Assembly: GCF_008831285.2 (NCBI RefSeq)
Contig: NC_045139.1
Location: 12,746,704 to 12,810,703, forward strand
Length of the DNA stretch: 64,000 nucleotides
Source of the DNA: Nymphaea colorata
Lineage: Eukaryota; Streptophyta; Magnoliopsida; Nymphaeales; Nymphaeaceae
Direction of reading: 5' to 3'
Below are positions 35,141-46,548 of this stretch, one piece after another (position 1 is the stretch's first letter; each line of letters starts with the position of its first letter). The notes beneath the pieces are model-generated. The model had not been told where the DNA came from. It saw only the letters and a program-made list of their open reading frames with translations, and did not search any database. The position numbers were made by a program, and so were the translations under genes.

Positions 35141-36466
35141 CTATGTAACACGAGCACTACTCCGAAGCAATACCCGCACCGTATTGATACGATACCGGTA
35201 CCGTTATGCACTCGGGTATGCCATGGGTATTTTGTTGACACAAATCCAAGTACATATCCGTCCACATTTGAATTTGGTCAAAGTTGATGGAGTCCAAAAA
35301 CATCCACAGGTTGGGGTTTACATTTTTTTTTGACATTAAAGATAAAATGCAGACCCCTGACGGTGTCTACCTTTCACTGACAATGACCGACAGTAGCAAG
35401 CTCGACGCCACGAACGATGACTTCTATAGCAAATTGCGACTTCTCCAATGACCGATGACTTCTCCAGTGAAAGGCGACACCTATAAATCTTTATAGTATC
35501 ACACTAAATTGCAAGAGTCTGGTCCTATTAAAATCCTAGAGAGGAAATAGGTTATCGACAGAGAAAGGGCCCTTCAATGAAAGTTCAATAGCATCGTCGA
35601 TGATTCTATTCGACTCTCGAGGATTCCAGGTGACACGATCGTCTCTCTCTTTGTATCAATTGGCACTTTTTGCTTAATCCTTTGATTATCAGAGGTAATT
35701 TTTCTGCTTCATTTGGGCCTTTTTTGCCTACTCAATCTTTCGATTCACTTGAACTAGGGCTCAATTCAGCTTTTTTTCCAGTTGGTTCCCATTTCTTTTC
35801 TTCGTTGTGGTTTCATCTGAATTAGGACTCGATTTTGTGGTTTTACTGGCCCTGTTAAATATTTTCTCTTTCCTTCTCTGACATTCATGAAAATATGCAT
35901 AACTAGCAGACAATGTCATTAATGATGATTCTTGTTTCTCACCGGCTTTGTATTTTGTAGTGATCCTCTTCTATTTTTTGTGGATCTAATTTTGTCATGG
36001 AAGGGTTCCGAAGGCTGCCGCGCTTCTCTATAACCAACACATTACTAGTAAAAATGTTACGAATCCATTTGATTGTATGTCTTTGACTGGAAATATTGAG
36101 TGTGGTTATATGTGATTATTGGTATCTTGTGTAGAAGGAAATACTTAATTTCTGTCGTGGTTCTTGCTTCTGTCATGGTTCTTGCTGGGTCATGAATCAG
36201 GTTCCGCCATGTTACCTCAATGAATGGTTGCATTAGTTGATTTTTCTACTTGAATGGTTCCCTTAGACTGTGAACTTTTCATTGGAGGGTGGTCTCGTGG
36301 TTTATGACTATGCTATTCTGTTTGTTTGAATTCTAATTTTGCGATATATATATGTGTGTGTGTGTGTGCGTGCGCACGTGTATGTGTGTATATACGGTCG
36401 TACCCATGTACCCAAGTTTTTTTAAAATGGTTCATACCCGTGCCTGCCGGCACCTATCTGACATAG
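35141..36466. mobile_element. CTATGTCACA-family element, copy 2 (1.3 kb)
   Basis: Ends are CTATGTAACAC (35141) and, as complement of the right end, CTATGTCAGAT (36466). Flanking 8-mers ATTCAGTA (35133-35140) and GTTCAGTA (36467-36474) agree at seven positions. Both ends carry CGTACCC/GGGTACC-type subterminal words as in copy 3. The interior is larger than in the other copies and includes a leader-like region (35480-35900). A TATATATGTGTGTG tract lies near 36345-36400. No transposase seen. Confidence 0.75.
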
Positions 36467-36537
36467 GTTCAGTATTACTTACCTAAAAAAAAAAAATCCA
36501 ACATACATGCAAATGGACTGAAAAATCTGACAGAAAC

Positions 36538-36660
36538 CTTGTCTGGTAGGATGTGGCGTTTGGAGGTCTGCACAGTGCCAGAAAATGCACCTTTCCATCG
36601 GAGGCTTGATGTGGCTGCTCGCTGCCACTGGATAGAAGTCACCCAACAAAGACACGCCAT
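36538..36660 (-). other. Isolated first-exon-like segment
   Basis: A start in good context (GCAATGGCG) opens a peptide MACLCWVTSIQWQRAATSSL continuing to HILPDK. It is followed directly by GT at a plausible donor (AAG|GTTTCTG). The Ser/Thr/Arg-rich, acid-poor start resembles an organelle-targeting peptide. No second exon is visible downstream, where the element at 35141-36466 and the gypsy remnant now lie. I cannot identify the gene. Confidence 0.35.
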
Positions 36661-39600
36661 TGCTCTCTGCTAGTGAGTTTCAGGTCGAAAACCTCACCGA
36701 AAATTAGAAACCACCTGGGTTTAATGTTCCCCAAATCAGAAAATCTTAATCCATAAGAATGTCGACTCGTTTTCCCTCTCTTGTCGAGAAAATGTTTTAA
36801 TTTCTTATGTTTTTAAGTTTTATTCATTTGTTTTCAAATCTAGCATTTAAAATTTTCAAAAATTACAGTTGACGTCATCGCCAACAAAGCTGTCACGTTT
36901 TGAAAAAAACACGAAAAAAACATGTTTCTTTCAATTTAAAAACTCATATTTTTCCCATTTTTTTTGGCATTTTATTTTTTGCATGGTTTTTCACGTCACA
37001 TTGAAAATAATGTGTTTTTTGTGACTATAGAACTTTGATTTATATATATATATATATTATTTCTTTTTTCATTTTGCAATGTTTCAGTGGTCACCTGTAA
37101 AAAATTTATGGCTCCACAACTGCTTATGAATTTTCTCCCAAAAGTATGACCACTCGAAATGTCATGCTACATTTTTTCTTTTGTTGACAAAGTAACTCAT
37201 TGTAGTTAGTGAAAAATAATTAAGGAAGGCAGTTGGATGACTCAGAACTTGTTCAAAGTCTCCCAGAGTTTTTTTATTTGGAAAATCATTATTCTAGTTC
37301 ATGGTTTGCTTAATTTTGTTTGGTACTGCTCCATATTTAGTGTTTGTGCATGGAAAAAAAAAGAAAGAATTCGATGCTTATAGAAAAATATTTTGATATA
37401 GGTTGTTAGCTAGTGCTCTTCAAAATAGTGATGCCACTATACTACTTGATGCAAGTATGGACACCACACTTCGTTTGTTTCTCTTTTGAATGATCACTCG
37501 TGCTTGGTAGAAACTGATGCAGTTAATATAAACAAGTCACAGGCTATTATGTTTGTTTTTCTGTTTACTGTTACACTGGCAAGTATATAAAGGAAGATGG
37601 TATCTAAGGTTCTTCAATTCATTGAAGGATCTCACCTAGCAATGGAGTTCTTGGACTATGTTTGAGTCGCTGTTTTCCTATCTAAATAGGTACAAATGTC
37701 TCAATTCAGCATTCTCCAATGTTCTATGATAACGGTCATAGATTTTGAGAAAGCATGGGAAGTTCATTCAACTATGAAGGCATTAAATCCTCCACAAAAT
37801 AATCCTGGTTTTTAGTGGCACCCATACCATTATTGTGAATAGAAAACTCAAGTAAATTCAATATTTTAGGTGGCATTGGAACTTACTAACTCTGGTCCAT
37901 GTGCCCTTTCCACTGCCACTCACTAGGAAACCGCCACTCACATACTTTGATTCGTCTTCAATGCTAAAAGAAGACTAGTTTATTGGCTATTTTATTTCAT
38001 TTTTTGAGTCCATATCATATTATATTTATTTTGAAATGATAGACCTAAATGATTTTCTTGTGACTTTTTGAACACCCATGTTGTTAAAGAATCTGTTCTC
38101 AATGACTTGGCTCCGGCTGATGACAAAAGAGGGCAGTTTAATGAAATGCAGTAGGTTTCAGGGCTGACCATGGTAGTGCAGCTTCATCTTTTGAGACACC
38201 ATCTTTTTTCTTTGTTTCTTTTTATCTGATTGTACTAATGATTCCCCTTGTTGATGCGTCATGGTAACAATTGAAAGTGATGATGAATTTGCTTCATATC
38301 CAAAAATTGATCTAGTCACAAAGTCCATCAAGTGAAAGAGGGAGTGCTTCTTGTCCTACTCAAATATTAGATTTCTGCAACACCTGAAATACAACACCTC
38401 CTAGGGCTGGGAAGTTGGTACACCCTGGGAACATATATAGCCTATTTTTGGCTTAATATTTACTTTTTAATCTGTGTTTTCTTCAGCAATAGTAAAACTA
38501 TTAAAAAATGCCAATGCTTTAAGCTTGAGCTTAGTAACTGATCCTGATCACCAATATCATTGTGCTCTATTTTTTTTCCTTTATTTTGGGGTTTACATAG
38601 TAAAAATCAATGTCTAAAGTTACTTAAAATATTCAAGCTCTGAGGATGCTGGTATGGTGTTACATATGATATAATATAGGCAATAGATTTTATAAATCTG
38701 TGAAATTGCTAGACCAGAAACCTGTGCATCTGATAGGACCCTGAAACTATCAAATCAGAGGTAATTCTCCATACCTTTCCTTGGAGGTTTGCCTAAAGTT
38801 AGGTCGCTAAGAAAATAAAATTGAAGAAGGAAAAGAAATAGTAGTAGGCAACCAAACTCCAACTTGCATTTCTAGGTCGCCTAAAGTGAGAAAGCATGTT
38901 AAAATGCATTGTAAACATTCATTTATTAGTACCACCTCGTCTGTATATATAGATGTGAAACCATATGGAAAGCAAAATTAAGATGCAAGCTACCTTCAAA
39001 AATTTTAGGAAGTGTCCACTGAGAACGATGTAGTTGAGGATTGAGAAGAGATTGGAGTTTTGTCGCAGGAGAAGGGGATAAGTCCACTGAGGAAATTGAG
39101 GAGTAACAAGATGCTGGAATTTGTCCATGGAGAAAACGATAGGTGGACGAGAAGCACAGGCGAGAGACGAGAGAAATGGAGAGGAAAGAGAGTCAGATTC
39201 AGGGTTTCAAACTTTCAAAACCTATATTTTTTCTGAATTTTGAGAAACCGACATTACGTTTTTAGTTTTTTGGCTTTTTAATTTTTCCATAAATAACATT
39301 TTCCCTCTTTGTTTTATACAAACATCAACCGTCATGATCAGATTCGCGAATTTCAAGTTTCAGTATTTTTCTAAATATATAAGCTAACCAAACAAGCTCT
39401 AAAAAGGAACCAAATACTTTTGTTGCGACATCACATTGGTAATTCGTGCAAAAGTAATAAAATGAGCAACGGAGCTTAAGAATGATTCCACTAATAAATA
39501 AATGCCTCAGACCTTTTTAAAACATTTTTTTTAGTTAATTATTTTTGCCTTTTGTATAAATATGAATTTGATTGGTTGAGATCTGAGAAGTGGGAAGGTG

Positions 39601-41179
39601 GAACATGAAGGCCTGCTGAAGTTTATCTGAATAACCTAAAGTGTAAGGTAAATATATGAATTTTACAATGACCTGACAATAGCCAGCATTTGTACATAAA
39701 AAGAGCTAGAGGGAATACACAGTGCTTTATCATGCGATAATAAATACAACACGACTGAATATATTTCACAGACGCTTCAAAGAATACCACAAGCTAAAGA
39801 GGGACAAATACTCCCTATTTATACAGATGCAGCGGCAAAACTCAAAAGAAAGAATGAAAACTATAACGAACGATAAATCATAAATATGCTTTAAATGGTG
39901 AGGTTTTTTTCATGTAGTTTTTAGCAAAGCTGAAAATCTTGGAAAAACAATTCAGCAAAAAATCACCAATTTTTTAGGAAAAAAACTTCAAAATTTGGAA
40001 AAACTAAAATAAACAAAAAATAACATGAAAATATAAAAAATAGTTAGATAAATTAATAAAATAATGTTTTAATAATGTTAGAAATAAATAACTTAAATGT
40101 TAAATTGTTAAAAAATAAAAATAATGAGAAAAAAAATGCAATCAATCGGTGAAAAAACTGTTGTAAGGGTATAATATATATCTGTTCATTTTTTGTTATT
40201 AAAGAATATTGTTTAAGTAGAAAGACACTAACTTAATATATGTTTCTCACCAAATCACTCTTGAAGATCATATTTGTAAGGTTAGATTGCAAACAAATTA
40301 TTTTAATAATTAATTTTAATGGGTCCGGTTCTTATCTCTTGCCCAAGTGGTCTAGCTATATATACACACAAAAGCAATTGGATAACTAGCTTTGACCACC
40401 ACTTTCCCTTGAAATATCAGCTTGTTGTATAAGTCTTGAGAAACAGTGTCTTTCCAAATTCGGACATTTGAAGATTCATGGTCCAGCAAAACTAAACAGA
40501 ACAGCAAGACAGAAAGCTGCCAAGATTTGGAATAACAACTGGATATGTTCAGGAGAACACAGCATCAAATGCCATAAGTCTGGACTTGGAATATGCTACA
40601 GCAACCATCCAGCCAGCCACTCAACATTTAATGGCCACAGACTTTGATACCATGAAACTTACTAGATGCAGACCCAAATCTAGATCCAAACACTAGCGGC
40701 TTGTTGTGGTTCTTAGCAACAGTTTTAACTGCCGCTAAAAACATGCTTTGTTGTGAAATCAGATATTGACTTAACCTTGCTAGATCCAACTGAACTTAGG
40801 TTTATCATCAACGAATTTCCCTTTTTTTCTATATTTTATATGCATTAGAAAGCATTAGAGAAATATGGCTTTGATGGAAGCTTAAGGTGATCAGATCCCA
40901 ATCTTGCAGGTTTGAACAACTAATCTAGGATCTACTAAAACTAATTCTAAAATTAACTGAAACTCAACTTAAATGAACAGAAAGGACTACGAAACCACTG
41001 AAATTATAATTTCTTCATCGACACTCCTCTGCAAATGATACCCACGTCCCTTTATATAAAAGGAAGGGACGGACCATGGATCTATCCATGTGAACAAGAA
41101 GTGGATTTTTTGGATCCAATTACATGAGTTTAGATCTTAATATATGCATCATTTATATATATAACCAAAACTAGGATGT
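36661..41179. other. Unassigned 4.5 kb, no supported gene
   Basis: AT-rich non-repetitive-looking DNA. A few short coding-like stretches occur on the plus strand, for example SVLNDLAPADDKRGQFNEMQ near 38090-38155 and TIESDDEFASYPKIDLVTKS near 38265, but I could not join them into a gene. TATA-like words at 40350 (CTATATATACAC) and 41053 (CTTTATATAAAAG) have no supported gene downstream. Confidence 0.4.
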
Positions 41180-41200
41180 ACACACACACACACACTCATA

Positions 41201-41256
<56 letters not shown>
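41180..41256 (+). repeat. (AC)n and (AT)n microsatellites
   Basis: A short AC run near 41181-41195 and about 27 AT units at 41203-41255. Confidence 0.95.
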
Positions 41257-41367
41257 ATATCGGATATGGAACTTGTCATCTTCTGCCCTGCGTACGTCGT
41301 GATCTTTAGTCATTCTTGTCATTGAACCATTGTTTGCATCCCACCATATGTTTTTCTCACAAATCAT

Positions 41368-41826
41368 CTATTGTGCATAATTCCAATCGCAGATGCTCGT
41401 GAAATCTGGTGATGAATTACTCGGTTCCTTGCCAACGCAATCACAATCCACTGAAGATGATGTTTCCCTGCTGCCAGAATTCAGCATTTCAAGTGCTTTA
41501 TGGAAGGCAACCTCCCAATAATCGCCGTTTGAAGACTGAGGGTGGTGCTGCCGGTGGCGATGGCGGTAGTTGTGATGGCGTGTGCGCTTCCTATTTTTGA
41601 AAGCGAAGGTGTAGTTTGGGGTGCTATTGCAGCTGTACCCATAGTCACTGGGAGCATATGGCACGTGGTTAATGCTACAGGAGCGGCAGTGGCATGTGAT
41701 GAAGTTTTCGACAGATTTTCCTACGTTCTTGCCCTTCTTCATCATGCCCTGGAGGCCGGATCTTAGCACGTTCAGGACTGATTTTGCTAGACGAGCAGAT
41801 ACAACAGTTGCTGGATTTTCTTCCAT
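41368..41826 (-). CDS. DUF761-type, Avr9/Cf-9 rapidly elicited protein 146-like
   Basis: A 152-codon single-exon reading frame starting MEENPATVVSARLAKSVLNV. Family features in order: an N-terminal basic, hydrophobic helix with LRSGLQGMMKKGKNVGKSV (residues about 18-38), a Cys/His stretch (CHCRSCS), the YSCNSTPNYTFAF motif (about 64-76) corresponding to the family's Y-x-F-S-C-S-N-S-P, an Arg/His-rich run, and FHKALEMLNS (about 106-115). Known relatives are near 200 residues and end in a short DUF761 motif. Here the stop at 41368 comes early. The frame stays open for 36 more codons and contains RRAEDDKFHIRY, a possible remnant of that motif. The leader likely has an intron ending TTTTATTTCAG near 41904, and a TATA-like GTATATAAGT near 42110. 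Function in the family is poorly known. Expression in relatives follows defence elicitation. It may be functional or a slightly shortened pseudogene. Confidence 0.68.
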   Translation of the reverse strand: MEENPATVVSARLAKSVLNVLRSGLQGMMKKGKNVGKSVENFITCHCRSCSINHVPYAPSDYGYSCNSTPNYTFAFKNRKRTRHHNYRHRHRQHHPQSSNGDYWEVAFHKALEMLNSGSRETSSSVDCDCVGKEPSNSSPDFTSICDWNYAQ

Positions 41827-42268
41827 GCAACTGTTGTGACTTTAAGCTGCTGTTTGACAAGAGAAGAAACAAAACTCTAACAACAAGATCTTCAGCTGGA
41901 ACCTGAAATAAAAAGCAAAAGTAATAAAATAATTACTACAACACAAATGTAGCATAGTTAATGTGACGAAGATTAGCAGTTGAGAAAAGCAAGAGTAGGG
42001 TTTGGTAAAAGCACACCAGTTTCCTTATCATTTGAATAGTATTTCACCTTGTACTTGAGAAGCATTAGTGGCCTTTGTTTGAAGTGGTAATTTCTGCACT
42101 TGTACACTTATATACAATATTTATATGACATATCTATTTTTATGTACTTGCACATGTGCACATGAGAATGACATATATTTGTGTGCCTTGTTTAAAAAAA
42201 AAACTGGTTTACTTCTTTTGTCATCACATTGGTAGGTTGTGAGATGACTAAATTAGGCATCTCCTACT
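41530..42268 (+). repeat. Duplicated segment, copy A' (DUF761 gene plus leader and promoter)
   Basis: Collinear with 23484-24205, including gene start, leader and upstream region. The match ends sharply at AGGCATCTCCTAC (42268), where copia-2 sequence begins. Confidence 0.87.
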
Positions 42269-43559
42269 GTTAATTGACTGACTGAAATTAAATTCTTTTT
42301 AATTTCTGGAACCACCAAAACATTATTGAGTCGAATAAAATTTTGCCCATCCTTGAGACAAATCGAATTTTGCCCATCCTTGAGACGAATAGAATTTTGC
42401 CCATCGTTAACTATAGCATTTCCCACATGTGTGATATGTGTGATGTTAAGTTTGTGACCATTGCCAACCATTATCTTTACTGATCCATAATATTTAGTTG
42501 AGACATTGCGATTACCTACTTCCGATGTGACGTGGGCAGTTGCTCCAATATCCGGGAACCATGGTTGATCCTAACCATCCGCAATCTTCAATGCAGCTAG
42601 TGCTTGAGGAACTTGTTTGGGCTGAAATGTTTGATTAAAGCGATGCCAACAATTAAGTGCAAAATGGTTTCTCTTGTTGCAAATTTGGCACACGAGTCAC
42701 GACTCCCTTTTGAGAGGCATCGGACCGATTATGATTTTCTCTTTTGTTGCTGTTAAATGGAGTACCTTGGCTGGCTTGGCGAAACTCTCATCCCTTCGAA
42801 TTGAATGTTTGATTTTTATGTCCCTTATACCTTGCATTTTGAAGACGCTAGTTCATAAAAGCCACCTGAGTACCTGAAATATCTCCAAGCATATTTCTTA
42901 CCATCTCATGACTTTCAAGCAAGGCAAGGACTTCCAAGTATGGTGGAGTTGGTGGACACATATAAGTCATTCTAAAGGACTTATATTCATGTTCGAGACC
43001 AGTCAATAACCAAAACACTTTAGATTGATCTGAAACTAGTTTTCTGATGACAGTAAGTTCGTTATATAGAATTTTGAAATTTTTGGTGTATTCAGCAATA
43101 CTTAGATTACCTTTTCGATTCATCTGAAGTCTTTGCATAAGGAGCATTTCTTGCTACTGTGACTCATAAGCAAATTTTCGATTTAAAGTATCCCATACCT
43201 GTTTGGAGGTTTTCAAACCAACTACTAGCCCCAATATTTCTTCTGATAGGGTTCCTGTGATCCATCCACACAGCAACCGATCTGATCTTTGCCAGGCGTT
43301 GAAGTCTGGATTCAAACCTTGTTCAGCTGAAGTAATATTTCTTGCATTGTGGTTGTTGCTAGGAAGATATCTATCAGGCATGGGAGTTTCTCCATTGATA
43401 AAAGCCTGACATATCTTGAATTTCGATTAATCCTAGCACCTGGGTCTGCCATAAGAGAAAATTAGACTGGGTCAGTTTGATGGATACGGAATTGGCGACA
43501 TTTAGGTTGAAAGGATATGGGTATTTGAGTGAGGCAGTCTGCGAGCATTGTGAGGCCAT
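42269..43559 (-). pseudogene. copia-2 gag and protease start
   Basis: Start MASQCSQTASLKYPYPFN at 43559. Gag landmarks: NFLLWQTQVLGLIEIQD, WQRSDRLLCGWITGTLSEE, GLEHEYKSF. A zinc knuckle follows near 42690 and the protease region reads WFPDIGATAHV, with Asp-Ile replacing the usual Asp-Thr/Ser. The last family motif is VPEIKKNLISVSQLT. A single-base change shifts frame near 43385 and a TAG interrupts at about 43152. A nine-codon unit DGQNSIRLK is repeated three times in frame (42341-42421). Confidence 0.87.
42341..42421 (-). repeat. 27-bp in-frame triplication in copia-2
   Basis: TTTTGCCCATC recurs at 42341, 42368 and 42395 with an exact 27-bp period. On the minus strand each unit encodes DGQN(S/F)I(R/C)LK. 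Because 27 is divisible by three the frame is kept. Confidence 0.9.
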
Positions 43560-43570
43560 AGAATCGCGGC

Positions 43571-43582
43571 GCTCTAATACCA
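43571..43582 (-). other. Primer-binding site of copia-2
   Basis: The plus strand GCTCTAATACCA is the complement of TGGTATTAGAGC, a tRNA-Met-type primer site. It directly adjoins the LTR end (TACA on the minus strand). Confidence 0.82.
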
Positions 43583-44063
43583 TGTAAAAAATTGATAGCT
43601 GAGGGAGAATGTTTTCTCACTACTTTTTACAATGAGTGGTTACACGTATATATACAGAAAGATATTTACAAGATCCACAATTTGTGGAATGGATGAAGGA
43701 AAAACTACCGTATCTCTCTTTAAGTTATTTTAGCAATTTCAGTGTTATCAGCATCTTCAATGATTTTTTTAATTTCCAGCACATTCCTAAAATCACGTCT
43801 TGCTGAAACGTTCTTGTTGTTAATATCACCATTCTTAACGTCTCCAGCAATTTCCTTAATTTCTAGCACATTCTTATCTTTGTTGTCACCAACCTTAACG
43901 CTTCCAACAATCTAGTTCCTAAATTCTCGTCTTGTTGACACGTTTTTATTTTTAATGTTTCCAACTGATTTACTCTCATCAAGGAACGTGATTGCTGAGA
44001 CGTTCTTATTTTTAACGTCTCCTGCTGATTTTACGTCTCCTGCTGATTTACTCTTATCGTGCA
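43583..44063 (-). repeat. 5' LTR of copia-2 with internal repeats
   Basis: The inner end is fixed by the primer site. The outer end is set at TGCACGATAAG (minus strand, 44063), which is also where the match to inverted repeat 2 stops. Inside (about 43750-44060) degenerate units contain GAGACGTT and AACGTCTCC-type words with GCTGATTT(A)C, giving a repetitive LTR. Confidence 0.68.
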
Positions 44064-44523
44064 AAGAAGAGAAAAATAGGAAAAACTCACAACAAAAGTA
44101 GAGTGAAAAACGGTGGACCATTTCAAGGTACCTGGTGGCGGCTGTGGTGGCAACAGAGGTGGAGAAAGAAGGCTGCCAGATGATATGGAAAAAAGGATGG
44201 CTTCTTGAATTTCCGGCTTGTCACTGTCACTGAGAGAGACCTTATCTGCTCTCTCAAACTCTGCCTCCCTTTCCTCCACTACTCCTCTCTATAGTATCAA
44301 TCCAACATCAATTTTAGCAAAACTGCAAATCTTCTGCCCGGTACTAGCCTTTCACCTTGCTCAATCTTATGCTCGATAGAAGCCTTTCACCTCGCTCAAT
44401 CATTGCCCTCGAAGGGAGTGTTGAGGATGCAAGGCGAATCAAGTAGCTCATAGTTCGAATCAGTTCGTCTCCTAAACTACTAGCCTTTTATGATTTAGCC
44501 CCCTAAATGGATTGGACAGCACC
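44064..44523 (+). repeat. Outer left arm of inverted repeat 2
   Basis: Reverse complement of 48365-49216, apart from the MITE in the right arm and some divergence. It holds the empty site for that MITE: AGTGTTGAGGA near 44417-44427. A minus-strand open stretch from 44279 reads MEEREAEFERADKVSLSDSD and then EIQEAILFSISSGSL, gene-like but unrecognised. It runs into the copia-2 LTR. Confidence 0.85.
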
Positions 44524-46548
44524 CATGGTGGAGCCAGAAATTTTTGACCGTGGGGTACTAGTATGTGAAAAAATTTTGCTTAGATACTAAAGATTGACTA
44601 TGTCCATTACTATGGGATAGAGTAGTGCAAAATCTTCAACTGCACCCATATATACCAACCTAATGTAAGGGACATTTCAGTCAATTTGAAGAAAAAATGG
44701 ATAATTTAGAGATTTCAAAATGAACTCTATTTCTGCTGATATGCTTCGATAATGGCAACGGCCAACAATACGGTCTGTAACTCCCCTACACATTTCCATA
44801 CGGAAAAGATTTTAGCAAGCAGCAAACTACAAATCAGCAAGAGGACCTGCTCTGCTACCTAGTTATATCAAACTAAAGCAACAAACCTATGAAGTTAGCC
44901 AGAATCAAATCTCTGTTTGCAAGAATTATTAGCCGTCCTTTGATTTCACTGCCAAGTGCCCACAAACCCCAAAATTAGTAATAAAAGGGGCAAATTAAAC
45001 TCCCAAAACAATAAGCAAAAAGTTTAAATAGAAACGTCCAAATCAAAATTATCATACGAAGAACTAAGAAGAAGAAGAAGAGAGATGAGACTGAGGGAGA
45101 GAGCCATACTGAGCATTCATTGGGCCATTGGCCATCACCCTTTGGCTCTTGTGAAATTGTCTATGAGACTGTATTATGAACTCAAGATTCAAAAAGAAGC
45201 AGAAGAAGAAGAGGAAGCACTCACATCTCACCACCGCAGCACAGCGACATTTGGGGCATGGGGGCAAACATTCACCCGGCTCAGTGGCATAGCTGTGGGA
45301 GAAACAATGTCGGAGTCGGCCGGTCTCTGAATCCCTGATGAATGATGGAGCGATGAAGCGATGGCAACCGCGGCAGAGGGAAAGGATGCTTTTCGTAACT
45401 GCCATAATAAACGGCTGGAGGCTGAAGCTGCTAATTGTGCTGTTCGTTGTGCGGCTCGAGACTTGTATGGGCTCGGCCGAAGTCTGGCATGGGCAACCCA
45501 TGCCATTGACCTTGAATGGAGCTCCTTTTCAAGGGGATTTCAAGGGGAGCTTTAATGGGCTGGCGTGGGCCACTTAACACTATCGAGCCAGCCTGAGACC
45601 TAGCCCATTTCTAACCGGGCCGGGCCGAGCGGCCCGATTATTGATGGGCCTGGTGTCCGGCCACGCCAGGGCTTCCCTCCTGCTATTGCCGTGAAGGGCC
45701 TCCTGCTGCTGCCGTGCCGTGAAGGGTCTCACTTTCAAACCTTTCTCCCTTCTTTTTCCGTTGTTCTTTCCTCCCCCGCTTTTCATTTGAAAGTGAACAC
45801 TCCATGGTTTCTTGTTGGCCATATGGTTGCAATGTGAGGTTGTTGTGCAAGACAGACAACAAAAGCAGGATGTTGTCTACCTTGGCGGTTGAGAGTGAGA
45901 CTCACTACTTCTGTTGTAGTTTGATAGAAGTAGAAGAGATGGAAGGGAGACATACCTCTCTCTCCCTCTGTGTTCTTGGTTCTTTTCCCCTTTTCTTGGT
46001 TGTTAGAAAGATGGGAGATAAAAGGAGGAGAAAGTTAGATGAAGAAGCAGAGTCATCATCAAAGGACTCACCAGAGGAAACAGCCGAAGGGATTGTGACC
46101 CACAAAACAACAAGTTTCTAAAAACCCAAACCCTAATCCCAACCCCAACCCCAATCCGAACAGAGTGCACTCCTCATCCCCTACAACCTCCACTCCGCCG
46201 GCGTCCTCTTCACCTGCCACTTCGCACCACCAACCTCTGCTGGCTATGGCGGACTCCTCATCCCCCGAAACCTCCACTTCCTCTCCCTCCCCACAACCTT
46301 CCTTCTCTACCGCCTTTGATCTGACCTCTATTTTTTTTTTTTTAGGTAGTCATGTTCATCAGGCCAACGACGGTAACAGGTTCAAGCCCGAACCTGACCC
46401 GTTAAAGTAACGGGCCGGGCCGAGCCCGATAAAATGAGCCTGATAACTAATTTTTCCAAGCCCAGGCTTCGGCCCGAACCAGGCCGGGTACTGGGTACCC
46501 GGCATCTGCCTGGCCCGGTTCCCAGGCTTAGCCACTGCTCACACCAGC
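44524..46548. mobile_element. Inserted hAT-like composite in left arm of inverted repeat 2
   Basis: About 2 kb is absent from the opposite arm. The left edge reads CCATGGTGGAGCCAG and the right edge GGCTTAGCCACTG, close to the CAGTGGCGGAGCC ends of a known plant hAT group. GGGCCGGGC-rich stretches at 45620-45660 and 46405-46525 resemble the subterminal regions of hAT-1, so a second, smaller element of that type is probably nested (about 45577-46530). Gene-like open stretches (MGDKRRRKLDEEAES at 46010; MADSSSPETSTSSPSPQ near 46245) are not recognised. No clear target duplication, and about 40 bp of arm sequence is missing beside it. Confidence 0.55.

Larger units (their letters stand above)
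42269..44063 (-). mobile_element. Truncated Ty1/copia element copia-2 (gag and one LTR)
   Basis: On the minus strand: a 5' LTR (43583-44063), a tRNA-Met-type primer site, gag, zinc knuckle and the start of protease. The element then stops at 42269 exactly where duplicated segment A' ends. Integrase, reverse transcriptase, RNase H and the 3' LTR are absent. Confidence 0.85.

Noticed and set aside
38085-38340. Possible exons of a host gene (SVLNDLAPADDKRGQF; TIESDDEFASYPKID).
   Set aside because: They are short, lack convincing splice borders and cannot be joined into one frame or assigned to a family.
42341-42421. Regularly spaced repeats that could suggest a CRISPR-like array.
   Set aside because: The units are contiguous with no spacers and lie in a retrotransposon coding frame in a plant genome.
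45064-45506. Cys-rich minus-strand open stretch (CRGCHRFIAPSF, PPCPKCRCAAV) and an overlapping Ala/Ser-rich one.
   Set aside because: Two overlapping frames look equally protein-like, which points to GC-rich composition. No known zinc-binding family fits.
46120-46160. Telomere-like words (AAACCCTAATCCC).
   Set aside because: Only two or three imperfect units, next to C-rich variants. Not a telomeric array.
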